Origin: Sphingobium aromaticiconvertens | GTDB lineage: Bacteria; Pseudomonadota; Alphaproteobacteria; Sphingomonadales; Sphingomonadaceae | Length of the DNA stretch: 64,000 nt | Assembly: GCF_037154075.1 (NCBI RefSeq) | Contig: NZ_JBANRJ010000001.1 | Span: 2,599,501 to 2,663,500 of the forward strand | Direction of reading: 5' to 3' | Shown: in pieces, positions 44,666-53,643 of the stretch | Position numbering within the stretch: the first letter of the stretch is position 1 | Layout of the letters: each line of letters begins with the position of its first letter | Notes under the pieces: model-generated | The model's database searches: none | What the model saw: the letters and a program-made list of their open reading frames with translations, nothing else | What the model was told of the DNA's origin: nothing | Translations under genes and position numbers: made by a program

Positions 44666-45886
44666 ATGACCGCACTCGTTCAGCAACCCCTGCCACCTCA
44701 TGTGCCGGCCGAACTGGCGATGGCATTGCCGCTTTTTTCGCGCAAGATAATCTACGACAATCCGCAGGAAGTGCTAATCCCTGCCATGCATGCGGAGCTT
44801 CCGCCGATCACATATGTTACCAACATCTTTCCAGGCGATCAGCCCGGCTGGCTGCTGAAGAATGCCGAAGACGTGCAAGCGATGCTGCGCGATGCCGACA
44901 ATTTCACCAAGAACGGCATGGGTAAATGGGCGCAGAATATCGGCGAGAACTGGCTGGTTATCCCGACAGAGGCTGATCCGCCAGTCCACACCGGCTATCG
45001 TAAGGCACTCAACAGCCATTTTGCGCCGCAGAAGATGTTCGCGATGAAGGAACAGGTGCGCGAGCGTGCCCGGACCTTGATAGATGCATTCAAGGATCGG
45101 GGACAGTGCGATTTCATCGCTGAATTTTCTGAGAAGTTCCCGATCTTCATCGTGCTTGACCTGCTGGGACTGCCGCAGGACCGCATGGCCCAGTTCCTGA
45201 CATGGGAAAAGGAAATGTTGCACTCCAATGACTGGGAAGTGCGCGGGAACGCAGTGCGAAGCGTCAAAAACTATCTGCTCGAAGAGATCGAGGCTCGACG
45301 CCAGCAACCGCGCGACGATTATATCAGCAAGGTTCTTACCTTCGAAATCGACGGTCGCCTATGGAATGACGATGAAGTGTTGGGCCACTGTTTCAACCTC
45401 TACCTTGGTGGTCTTGACACGGTGACATCGCTGCTCGGCAACATATTCGACTATCTTGCGTCGCACCCGGACAAGCAGAACGAACTGCGTGCCGATCCTT
45501 CGCTGATCGTGCTTGCGGTCGAGGAATTTTTACGTGCTTTCGCTCCCGTTACGGCCTTCCGCATCGCGACCAAAGTCATTGAAATCCATGGTCAGACGAT
45601 CATGCCCGGTGACTATGTGGCCTTCTGTTCGCCTGTTGTGGGTCGCGATCCGGCTTATTATGACAAACCGCAAGAAATACGCTTCGACCGCAAGGCGCCG
45701 CACATGTCGCTTGGAAGTGGTATCCATAAATGTCTGGGCATGCATCTTGCGCGACTGGAACTGCAAATCGCGGTAGAGGAGTTTCTTGCGAGCATGCCGG
45801 AATTCAGGATCAAGGATGGCTTCAAGGTGCCTTATTTCGTGGGCAACATTCTGCATGTTCCCGACTTGCATCTTCAGTGGAAGTGA
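44666..45886 (+). CDS. Cytochrome P450
   Basis: 406 residues, soluble bacterial class I P450. The heme loop SLGSGIHKCLG carries Cys356; the usual Phe of FxxGxHxCxG is Leu here. The I-helix reads LGGLDTVTS with Asp for the common Glu, and EEFLR supplies E-x2-R. Monooxygenation of a hydrophobic substrate is expected, with electrons possibly from the ferredoxin at 20496-20813. It begins 21 nt after the promoter-proximal stretch of the divergent SnoaL gene region; no reductase is adjacent. Confidence 0.95.
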   Translation: MTALVQQPLPPHVPAELAMALPLFSRKIIYDNPQEVLIPAMHAELPPITYVTNIFPGDQPGWLLKNAEDVQAMLRDADNFTKNGMGKWAQNIGENWLVIPTEADPPVHTGYRKALNSHFAPQKMFAMKEQVRERARTLIDAFKDRGQCDFIAEFSEKFPIFIVLDLLGLPQDRMAQFLTWEKEMLHSNDWEVRGNAVRSVKNYLLEEIEARRQQPRDDYISKVLTFEIDGRLWNDDEVLGHCFNLYLGGLDTVTSLLGNIFDYLASHPDKQNELRADPSLIVLAVEEFLRAFAPVTAFRIATKVIEIHGQTIMPGDYVAFCSPVVGRDPAYYDKPQEIRFDRKAPHMSLGSGIHKCLGMHLARLELQIAVEEFLASMPEFRIKDGFKVPYFVGNILHVPDLHLQWK

Positions 45887-46053
45887 AGGGCTTTAGATAG
45901 CATGATCCGGACTATCTTCAACTGAACGGCCATCATGCTTGATGGGTAGGACCCTCAAGGCGTCAGGCGCTTCGCCCGGATCGCCGCGCGTGCTTGCAAA
46001 GAAGGCAATATCGGCGCGGTGGTCATGGGATAGCGCCTAAGTCGACAGAGTAA

Positions 46054-46096
46054 GAAGTGGAACAGCCATCTGCCATGCAGATGACCGTTCCACTTC
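46054..46096. terminator. Long two-part hairpin between P450 and small convergent gene
   Basis: Outer arms GAAGTGGAAC / GTTCCACTTC (10 bp, perfect), a 3x3 internal loop, inner arms CATCTGC / GCAGATG (7 bp, perfect) and a CAT loop. It lies 9 bp past the stop of the minus-strand gene. No U-tract on either side. Confidence 0.6.
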
Positions 46097-46104
46097 CGGC
46101 AAGG

Positions 46105-46389
46105 TCAATTGACGCGACGATGTTTGCCGCCATATTTTTTTCCGCAAAAGTCATTCAGATCCCGCATATCCTTGGCCGCGGCTTCAGCCAACACAGACGC
46201 GCATGGAATGTCAGTATTCACGGTCGAGACGCGAAGTTCCACGCGCTCGCGAAGCTCATCGAGATCTGCTCGCGTCAGGATATTCTTTTCGCGTAAATAG
46301 CAGATCAAGCTTTGCAGAAGTATCATGGCCTTGTCGCCGGAATTGATACTGTCTTCGTTCGTCACGTGCAGATCCTTCCATGGGTACAT
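46105..46389 (-). CDS. Hypothetical protein, 94 residues
   Basis: Not recognised. From ATG 46389 the product reads MYPWKDLHVTNEDSINSGD and then LLQSLICYLREKNILTRADL, a likely helix pair, ending with a basic KKYGGKHRR tail. The sequence looks protein-like, a GAAGAAGG site precedes the start, and a strong hairpin follows the stop, which favours a real gene. The open frame continues upstream to 46464. No domain assigned. Confidence 0.5.
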   Translation of the reverse strand: MYPWKDLHVTNEDSINSGDKAMILLQSLICYLREKNILTRADLDELRERVELRVSTVNTDIPCASVLAEAAAKDMRDLNDFCGKKYGGKHRRVN

Positions 46390-46614
46390 GGGGCGGATCG
46401 CCTTCTTCGCGCTTGCCTGTCCCCTTGATCTGAAATGGCTGAGCCGATGATGCTGCGCAACCAATTGCTGGATCTGGCGTGCCTCGCTCTTGTTTTAGTA
46501 AAACCCGTCGAAAGATAGGGCTGCATTTCGTAAGGGTGACAGGTGGCGGCGTTGACAAGAACAGGCATGGGAGCGCTCGAGCGCCGCCGGAGAGCCTCGG
46601 TCCTACCAGTATCA

Positions 46615-48105
46615 CTAGATCCCCACAGGATAGAAGATCGATTTTTGGTTTTGATATTCGTGCAGCCAGTCCGGACCATATTCCCGTCCGACGCCAGACC
46701 GTTTGTAACCCCCGATCGGCGCATAGGACATCCGCCCGGTGCCACCGTTCAGCATGACGCTGCCGGCCCTGATCTGCATCGCCATCTCATATCCCTTGGC
46801 TGCATCGGCCGTTTCGATACCGCCGTTGAGGCCGTATCGGGAATCGTTCGCGATGCGAATTGCCTCTTCATCGTTGTCGAAACCGATGACGCAGCCGACC
46901 GGACCGAAGACCTCTTCCTGCGCAATCGTCATCTTGTTGTCGACATCATCGAAGATCGTGATTTCGGTGAAGAAGCCCTTGTCCAATCCTGCGGGACGCC
47001 CGCCACCATGGACGATTTTTGCGCCCTCGTCGCGGCCGGTGGCAATCAGATTTTCAACCTTCGCCCTTTGGGACTCGCGGATCAGCGGTCCCATGGCCAC
47101 TGATGGATCGGCAGGGTCACCGATCTTGAACTGGCTAGCAATGGTGCAGGCGGTTTCAACAAATGCCTTCCTGATATTGTTGTGGACGACGAGGCGGGTG
47201 AGCAGGGCGCAGCCCTGGCCCGCGTTGACCGAGAGGACCGCCACAGCCATTGCCGCCGCCCGCGCGACGTCGGCATCGCTGCGGACGATCAATGCTGACT
47301 TGCCGCCGAGTTCGAGGTGCACCCGTTTCAGAGTTGGCGCAGCCTGTGCCATGATAGCGGCGCCAACGCCTTCGGACCCGGTGAAACTAACAAGATCGAC
47401 CCGCGGATCGCTGGTCAGCATGGCGCCGACCTCCGGCCCACCTGTGATGATGTTCAGCACGCCTCTGGGCAATCCGATCTCGTCGGCGATTTCGCCGAAC
47501 AGCAGCGCGGAAAAGGGGGTGAAGGGAGAGGGCTTCAACACCAGCGTATTGCCGGCGAGCAGCGCGGGCACGATCTTCGCCAGATTGATCAGAAACGGAA
47601 AATTATAGCCGGTAATGCCAGCGACCACGCCCACAGGCTCTCGTATTACGGTGGTTCCACCGATCTTTTTCGGGCCATCCGGGTTGAACGGGTCGGGGGT
47701 GATGTCGAGCGGCAGGCGAACGCTGTCATCGCGCGTCGAATGATCCAAAGCGGCAAGTAGGTGATCGAGAGGGTTGGCGACCTGCATCCCATGCGTGACA
47801 TCTTGTGCGCAGCCCACCTCCGCCACGATCAGCGCAGCGATTTGCTGCCGCCGCGCGTCCAGTGCTGCATGCATCCGACGCAGATAGTCAGCGCGTTCGG
47901 CTATCGCCATGTGCGGCCAGATGCCGCTGTCGAATGCGGCGCGCGCCGCCGCGATCGCTGCCTCCGCTGCAACGGCATTGCCTACAGGCGCGCGGCCGAT
48001 AAGAGCTTCGGTGGCCGGGTTGATGATGTCATCGCGCTCAGGGCCAGCAGAGACCCAGGTGCCGTCGATATAGAGCTTGTCAAATGTGGTGAAGGCTATG
48101 GTCAT
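46615..48105 (-). CDS. NAD(P)+-dependent aldehyde dehydrogenase
   Basis: 496 residues. Oxidises an aldehyde to the acid. Family motifs are intact: GITGYNFPFLINLAKIVPAL with the active-site Asn, LELGGKSA with the general-base Glu, and the nucleophile Cys in NAGQGCALLTR; EEVFGPVG lies in the C-terminal third. The ATG overlaps the TGA of the GMC oxidoreductase gene, so alcohol and aldehyde oxidation are probably sequential steps. Substrate unknown. Confidence 0.93.
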   Translation of the reverse strand: MTIAFTTFDKLYIDGTWVSAGPERDDIINPATEALIGRAPVGNAVAAEAAIAAARAAFDSGIWPHMAIAERADYLRRMHAALDARRQQIAALIVAEVGCAQDVTHGMQVANPLDHLLAALDHSTRDDSVRLPLDITPDPFNPDGPKKIGGTTVIREPVGVVAGITGYNFPFLINLAKIVPALLAGNTLVLKPSPFTPFSALLFGEIADEIGLPRGVLNIITGGPEVGAMLTSDPRVDLVSFTGSEGVGAAIMAQAAPTLKRVHLELGGKSALIVRSDADVARAAAMAVAVLSVNAGQGCALLTRLVVHNNIRKAFVETACTIASQFKIGDPADPSVAMGPLIRESQRAKVENLIATGRDEGAKIVHGGGRPAGLDKGFFTEITIFDDVDNKMTIAQEEVFGPVGCVIGFDNDEEAIRIANDSRYGLNGGIETADAAKGYEMAMQIRAGSVMLNGGTGRMSYAPIGGYKRSGVGREYGPDWLHEYQNQKSIFYPVGI

Positions 48106-49724
48106 CGGCTGCTGTCCTGATTAGCGCGCAGGATCATGTCTGCGGCGTTGAGCGCGATCGCCATGGCTGGCGCATTGGTGTTGCCCGACACGATGGTCGG
48201 CATGATCGAGGTATCGACAACGCGCAGGCCGGTTACGCCCCGCACGCGAAGCTGGGGGTCGAGTACGGCGCCGTCGTCCACGCCCATCCGGCATGTCCCG
48301 CAGATGTGGAACGATGTGCCGCCCAAGCCAATGGCGTTCGCCAGGATATCCTCGTCGGCCTCGATACCGACGGTCTTGCCCGTTTCCTCGACGATCCAAT
48401 CCTTGAGTGCAGGCTGTCGGGCAAGGCGGCGGAGCCAGTGGAACAGGGAGACGAAGTGCGTCCGATCCGCATCGCTGGCCAGATGGTTGGCATCAATGAT
48501 GGGTGGGGCATTCGGGTCGGCAGAGCCTATTTTCACAGTGCCCTGGCTATCGGGCCGCATATAATAGGCTATGACGGTCAGGCCGGGATATGGGTCCAAA
48601 GCCACCGCGCCCTTGTCGTCCGTGTGGAAGGAATAGAGGCCCATGCCGACCTGTGCGTCAGGTCGATCGAGCGTCGCTTCGGTCTTGATGAAGCCACCGA
48701 CTTCATGGGCTGCATGGGTCAGGGGGCCTTTCGATCCGAAGAGATAGCGAAAGGCCGATACTATGAGACCAAGCCCGGACAGCTTCTGATTCAGGCTGTT
48801 CCCCCGCACCTTGTAGGTGAAATCCAGATAGCGATGTTCGCGAAGATTGGCGCCTACGTCGGGTGCATCGACGACGACCGGGATATCGAGCGATTCGAGC
48901 AAGGCCCGTGGACCGATGCCCGATAGTTGCAGCAGCTTGGGACTCTGCACCGCGCCAGCGGAAAGGATGATTTCCCGCCGCGCCTCGACCTCATGAAGTC
49001 CATCCTTGTTCCGCAGCAGGATACCGCAGGCCCGCTGCCCCTCAAACAAGATGCGCACCGCATCCGTTTGCGGCACGATGTCGAGATTGGGTCGATTTCG
49101 TACCGGCTTCAAAAAGGCACGGGAAGCGGAGAAGCGCTTGCCGCGATAGGTGGATGTTGGCTGATAGGCCATTCCGCCCTCGGTGACGGCGGGCATGTCG
49201 TTCATGTCGTCCACCCGTTGCGTCCCGGCTTGCTCGGCGGCGGTCAGAAAGGCTTCGCAAAGAGGGTCGCCGGAAGGGTGAATGCTCACCTTGAGCGGGC
49301 CACCGGCACCACGCCACGCCTTGGCACCAAGCGCATGATCTTCCAGCGCAACAAAATGGTGGCCCATAGTCTGCCATCCCCAGCCAGTGCAGCCGGCCGC
49401 TTCCCAGGCATCGTAATCGGCCGGAGCGCCACGCACATAGACCATGCCATTGATCGAACTCGACCCGCCGATCGTCCGTCCTTTAAGCCAGGTTTCCTGT
49501 GGTGCGTTGCCGCCGGGGGATACGGCATAGTCCCAGACATGAGGATTGCCCGGCGCCAGCAGCTTGCCGATGCCTCGTGGCATGGCAATCAGGGGGCTGG
49601 TATCGTTGGGGCCGGCTTCAACCAGAAGGACGGTGACCGCCGGATCGGCGGAGAGCCGGTTTGCCAGGACGCAACCCGACGACCCAGCGCCAACAATGAT
49701 ATAGTCGTACCGATCCTGACGCAT
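48102..49724 (-). CDS. GMC family FAD oxidoreductase (choline/alcohol dehydrogenase-like)
   Basis: 540 residues. N-terminal FAD motif YIIVGAGSSGCVLANRL, GMC signature GRTIGGSSSINGMVYVRG, and a C-terminal HICGTCRMG with the catalytic-His region. These enzymes oxidise primary alcohols to aldehydes. The next gene is an overlapping aldehyde dehydrogenase. Start ATG 49724 is chosen (AGGACAGG upstream); an earlier ATG at 49745 has no ribosome site. Confidence 0.92.
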   Translation of the reverse strand: MRQDRYDYIIVGAGSSGCVLANRLSADPAVTVLLVEAGPNDTSPLIAMPRGIGKLLAPGNPHVWDYAVSPGGNAPQETWLKGRTIGGSSSINGMVYVRGAPADYDAWEAAGCTGWGWQTMGHHFVALEDHALGAKAWRGAGGPLKVSIHPSGDPLCEAFLTAAEQAGTQRVDDMNDMPAVTEGGMAYQPTSTYRGKRFSASRAFLKPVRNRPNLDIVPQTDAVRILFEGQRACGILLRNKDGLHEVEARREIILSAGAVQSPKLLQLSGIGPRALLESLDIPVVVDAPDVGANLREHRYLDFTYKVRGNSLNQKLSGLGLIVSAFRYLFGSKGPLTHAAHEVGGFIKTEATLDRPDAQVGMGLYSFHTDDKGAVALDPYPGLTVIAYYMRPDSQGTVKIGSADPNAPPIIDANHLASDADRTHFVSLFHWLRRLARQPALKDWIVEETGKTVGIEADEDILANAIGLGGTSFHICGTCRMGVDDGAVLDPQLRVRGVTGLRVVDTSIMPTIVSGNTNAPAMAIALNAADMILRANQDSSR

Positions 49725-49986
49725 GCCTGTCCTATTCCTCGCCATGCGGCTTCAGACCATCGCGCGCCTGTTCCCCCACCTGCCGAATGATAGGTCGCGG
49801 TCCCTTCAGTATTTAAAGGCAAGGTGACGGGAGGAAGACCACCAGTTCAAATCAGGGCGGCCCGCAAGGATATGCTTCCACGCAGCCGCCTTCGCTTTCG
49901 ATAACGGCTCGGGACCCATTCCCAGCCCGCCGAAAGTGCATGTCAGCAAAGACCTATCAGGCGCCTGCGCCGTATCTGGGGCTCGC

Positions 49987-50061
49987 CTGGGATTTAACTC
50001 GGAGATCTTCGGGGCGCCGCAGCAATATGGGCTGAGCTTGCGCTATAATATGGGCAAATAA
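49987..50061 (+). pseudogene. 3' remnant of a TonB-dependent receptor gene
   Basis: In the frame ending at TAA 50059-50061 the last residues are LGFNSEIFGAPQQYGLSLRY plus NMGK, which match the conserved last barrel strands of sphingomonad TonB receptors (NSEIFGAP then an aromatic-rich final strand). Upstream the frame is unrelated. Only ~25 codons survive; it marks a deleted transporter gene. Confidence 0.55.
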
Positions 50062-50793
50062 TGGTGAGACAATAGGCTTCAATGACGCCGGCGCATGACT
50101 TGGCGTCATCCGTTTATCGATGTTTGGCTGTCCGAATTGGTTACCCCGGTAGCGAAGGAGCCGTTCTCCTAGAACTTTAGGCTGCGGTAGCGTGTGATAG
50201 ACGGCGGAAGCGACGGGCATGGTGTCCAGGCCAGGCCTGAGGATTGCATACTCGTTATCGAAGCCGCCAGCGAAGGATCATGCCAATCCCATTCTCTTTT
50301 GGAGTTGGTGGCTCGTCGCGCCGTCATGCTTTAATTCTTCTTCGCTATCGCGAAGCGGGAATGCCCGGCTCATTCTTCGGTACCATGAACAATGCTGCTT
50401 TCATCGTTTCCCTTTGGATAGGGCGGTTGAGATCGCAACGAGAAGCGCATCATTTGGTACAAGGTGCGCTGACGCAGATTTCAGGATTCTTTTTCGTTCT
50501 TCCCTGGCTATGAATTTATTGTCATATTTTAATGTTCGCAAAATATGCTGGCTGTCGATTATCTGAAAATATGAATTTATAACTCCATGACCGTTATGCT
50601 CAATGCATAAAGGGCCAACAAAAATTACAGAATCTATTCTCTCGGACAGGTGATTAGGCATTGTGTGGCGCTTATCCTGCTCGCATGGCCGATGCATATT
50701 TCAACGCAATAGAGAGGCTGCGGAAATATTTTTCTGCATACATATTTTTGAAAGCAAGAAGATGCCCAGCTACAATAGTCATTTTTTCACCCG
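50062..50793. other. AT-richer 730-bp region without a clear gene
   Basis: Visibly lower GC than the flanks, mostly from 50260 to 50800. A minus-strand frame 50661 to 50401 of 86 codons (MPNHLSERIDSVIFVGPLCI, ending ISTALSKGKR) looks protein-like but is not recognised and has only a distant AGGA. The composition suggests acquired or decayed DNA. Confidence 0.35.
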
Positions 50794-51636
50794 TTAACCC
50801 CAAGTCAAAATCTGTTGAGCGGTTTCAGCCGCAAAAAGAGTATGTGGGTGTTTAATCTGTTGATCGATAAACCGATCCATATCCGCCATGCGTTCGCGAC
50901 TCCTGTCCAGGATGTGTTGGCTGGTCACGGCGAGGAAATGTCCTTCGCGCATTGCGCTCAATATGATTTCCGCTGCCTCCGCTGCCTCGATCATGGTCAC
51001 CGCCTCACCCGCACCGCGTACGTCCAGCGGGCGGCCAAAGGCCATCATATGATCGCCGATATTGGTGGCGACGGGGCCAGGGCAGAAGCAGGTGACGCCG
51101 ATTCCGCGCGGTTTGAGGTACAGTGCAAGCCCCTCCGACAGTTGGACCACCGCGGCCTTGCTCGTCGCATAGGGCAGGCGGTCGTAGCCAAAGCCATAGA
51201 GACCATCGGCCGACGCGACGTTGATAAGGTGCCCACTAGCTTGCGCCAGAAAATGTGGCAGAAACACATGGTTGCTCCGCACGATCGCCATCAGGTTGAT
51301 GTCGAACACGCGTTGCCATTCCTCCAGCGGAATGTCCTCGGGATAGCCAATACTGATGGCCGCGGCATTGTTCATGACGATGTCGATCCGCCCGAAGCGG
51401 TCTAGCGCCAGATTGTGCATGCGGACGAAGGCGTCTTCGTCGCGCACGTCGCAGGTAAGTGGAACGGCACGACCGCCCGCCTCGGCAATGACGGCGCCAA
51501 CCTCCTGTAGCCGCGATTGCGTCGTGCCCGCGAGTATCACCGCACAGCCTGCCTTGGCCAGTGCGATCGCCGTGGCGCGGCCGACGCCGCTGCCCGCGCC
51601 GGTGACGATCGCGACCTTGCCATCCAGATCCTGCAT
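50794..51636 (-). CDS. SDR family oxidoreductase
   Basis: 280 residues. TGAGSGVG, MNNAA, catalytic Ser in NVASADG and Tyr-x3-Lys in PYATSK, with a C-terminal extension of ~40 residues (AMREGHFLAVTSQHILDR onward) beyond the common SDR length. Start ATG 51636 or 51639. The start overlaps the stop of the phosphotransferase gene, so they are coupled. Substrate unknown. Confidence 0.87.
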   Translation of the reverse strand: MQDLDGKVAIVTGAGSGVGRATAIALAKAGCAVILAGTTQSRLQEVGAVIAEAGGRAVPLTCDVRDEDAFVRMHNLALDRFGRIDIVMNNAAAISIGYPEDIPLEEWQRVFDINLMAIVRSNHVFLPHFLAQASGHLINVASADGLYGFGYDRLPYATSKAAVVQLSEGLALYLKPRGIGVTCFCPGPVATNIGDHMMAFGRPLDVRGAGEAVTMIEAAEAAEIILSAMREGHFLAVTSQHILDRSRERMADMDRFIDQQIKHPHTLFAAETAQQILTWG

Positions 51637-52742
51637 CACGCGATCTCCGCGATGAGCCGCGCAGTGTCGTGATCCTCAAATGCAGTGGTCAGGCGAAAAT
51701 GGTTCATCACGTTGATTTCCCATCCGTAATTTACCACCGGCGTCGTCAGCCAGCCGATATAGACACCCCACATCAGGCAACGACCAAATTCGATAAAACT
51801 TTCCTCGAAGGACGGTACGTCCGTGACGCCTTCCGCCGCTAGCCGGTCGAGATAGAAGCGCACCAGATCCTTTTCATGGTTGCGACGGTCTTCCACGGAA
51901 AGGGATGAGGTCACGAGATAGCTGACATCATGCATATGGTGCCCGCGGCAAGTGAGCTGCCAATCGAGGAGGCCGCCCGACCCATCCGGCAGCAGATAGG
52001 TGTTGCCGATATGCATGTCGCCCTCGACCAGTGTCTGGGGCAACGTCTGCTGGTGTCGATGCAGCGCAAAGGTGCCGTTGCGTAGGTCCGGTCCGGTAGT
52101 ATGCAGCCGTTGCACCATCTCGCGCTTGAAGGACACGGTGTCGATCTCATGCTGGATCAGCGGCTCGGCGCCGTACATCATCAGGTCCGAGACCTTGCCC
52201 TCGACATGGCTGCCGGTCCAAGCCAGATCGCCACCTGGGCGCAGGCGCGGGTTTTCCCAGAAGCGGGCATGAAGTTTGGCCTGTTGCGAGAGGATGGAGC
52301 GGACACTGTCGAGCGACACTGGCGAAAGCACATTGGGAAAGGTCGCGCCGCGCAGGTTGAGATCCTCCAGCACGATAGCGAAGTCGCTCGATTCCGCGTC
52401 GAATCCCGCGCCGAAAGAACGAGGTGTCTCCACATCCAGTTCGGGGCGCACACGATTGTAGAAGTTGACCTCATTCTCGTAGAAAGGTGCCAATATCTTG
52501 TCGACCCCACGCGCGACCTTAATCACCAGCCGCGTGGGCAGGTTGGCGGGGCTGCCCACGCCATAGCGGACGTCGACGACCACGCGCCCGGCGGTCGATA
52601 CGAACTGTTCGCCATAGGTCTTCGCCTCCACCGTGCTGATCTCGGCGATGGTCACGCCGGGCACGGCCTGCGCCATAAGCGCGGTCAGATAGGCGGGCGT
52701 GATGTCGTTTGCGGATGTCGGGTGCGCCAGTTGTGCGGCCAT
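51636..52742 (-). CDS. Phosphotransferase family protein (ecdysteroid-kinase/APH-like), copy 2
   Basis: 368 residues. APH-type kinase fold: VIKVARGV early on, the catalytic loop EGDMHIGNTYLL (Asp and Asn kept, His to Glu at the first position), then GGLLDWQLTCRGHHMHDVSY with the metal-binding Asp. It resembles the DUF1679/EcKL group that phosphorylates steroid or other small hydroxyl compounds. Coupled to the following SDR. Functional parallel to the gene at 28442-29572. Confidence 0.83.
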   Translation of the reverse strand: MAAQLAHPTSANDITPAYLTALMAQAVPGVTIAEISTVEAKTYGEQFVSTAGRVVVDVRYGVGSPANLPTRLVIKVARGVDKILAPFYENEVNFYNRVRPELDVETPRSFGAGFDAESSDFAIVLEDLNLRGATFPNVLSPVSLDSVRSILSQQAKLHARFWENPRLRPGGDLAWTGSHVEGKVSDLMMYGAEPLIQHEIDTVSFKREMVQRLHTTGPDLRNGTFALHRHQQTLPQTLVEGDMHIGNTYLLPDGSGGLLDWQLTCRGHHMHDVSYLVTSSLSVEDRRNHEKDLVRFYLDRLAAEGVTDVPSFEESFIEFGRCLMWGVYIGWLTTPVVNYGWEINVMNHFRLTTAFEDHDTARLIAEIA

Positions 52743-52784
52743 GATCCAGGTCCTTTCTCATTTTATTGCTTCAAGAGGCGGTGC

Positions 52785-53534
52785 CTATCCGGCCATGATT
52801 CCGCCATCGACCGCCCAGCAGGCGCCATGCACGCGCCGGGCCCGCTCAGAAGCGAGAAACAAAAGCGGCTCCACTACATCCTCGGGAGGGCAAGGTGGGC
52901 GCATTCCGGTGTAGCGACCGAGCAGCTTGGGGTCGGCGAAATCCGGAAAGGTCATGCCCTGCGTCATCTCCGTCCGCATCGGGCCGGGGGCAAGAACGTT
53001 GATCCGCACGGGACTGTTCATCATCTCCATCGCAAGCGACAGGGTCAAGCCGACCAATCCGAATTTCGATGCTGTATAAGGCGCCAGATAGGCCTGCCCC
53101 ATGAACCCAGCTGTCGATGCCACGCTGACGATATTGCCATGGCTTTCGACCAGATGCGGCATCGCGGCCTGCATCAGGAAGAAGGGGCCGGAAAGATTGG
53201 AAGCGATGGTGCGGTGCCATTCCTTTACGGTGATGGCGGATAGTTGGTGGAACATCACATCGGCGGCGATGTTACACAACACGTCCAGCCGCCCGAAGGC
53301 GGCAATCGCGCTCGCAATCGCTGCGATGCAATCCTCGGCATTGCCGAGGTCGAATGCCAGTTCGACACAATGACCACCTCCCTCCCGGATCAACCGTCCG
53401 GTTTCCTGCAGCTTGTCCAGACTACGTCCCAACAAGCATAGCGAAGCGCCTTCACGCGCAAAGGCCAGGCTGGCCGCGCGCCCCAGTCCGGAGCCGGCTC
53501 CCGTGATCAGCACAACTTTGCCGGTGAACTCCAT
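52785..53534 (-). CDS. SDR family oxidoreductase
   Basis: 249 residues. TGAGSGLG cofactor motif, CNIAA in place of NNAG, catalytic Ser in SVASTAG and Tyr-x3-Lys in PYTASK, and VRINVLAPGPMRTEM. Start ATG 53534 follows AGAGGA; the frame is open far upstream to 53798, but the N-terminal strand begins at 53534. Second SDR of the minus-strand block. Confidence 0.87.
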   Translation of the reverse strand: MEFTGKVVLITGAGSGLGRAASLAFAREGASLCLLGRSLDKLQETGRLIREGGGHCVELAFDLGNAEDCIAAIASAIAAFGRLDVLCNIAADVMFHQLSAITVKEWHRTIASNLSGPFFLMQAAMPHLVESHGNIVSVASTAGFMGQAYLAPYTASKFGLVGLTLSLAMEMMNSPVRINVLAPGPMRTEMTQGMTFPDFADPKLLGRYTGMRPPCPPEDVVEPLLFLASERARRVHGACWAVDGGIMAG

Positions 53535-53643
53535 CGGGATTATCCTCTTCCAGAACGGCGTCGACAGGAAGCGGCCGCACTTTTCAGTGACTGTATAGGC
53601 ATGGCCTGTGCACCCATCCTGTCGCGGGATGGGGTCCATTATC

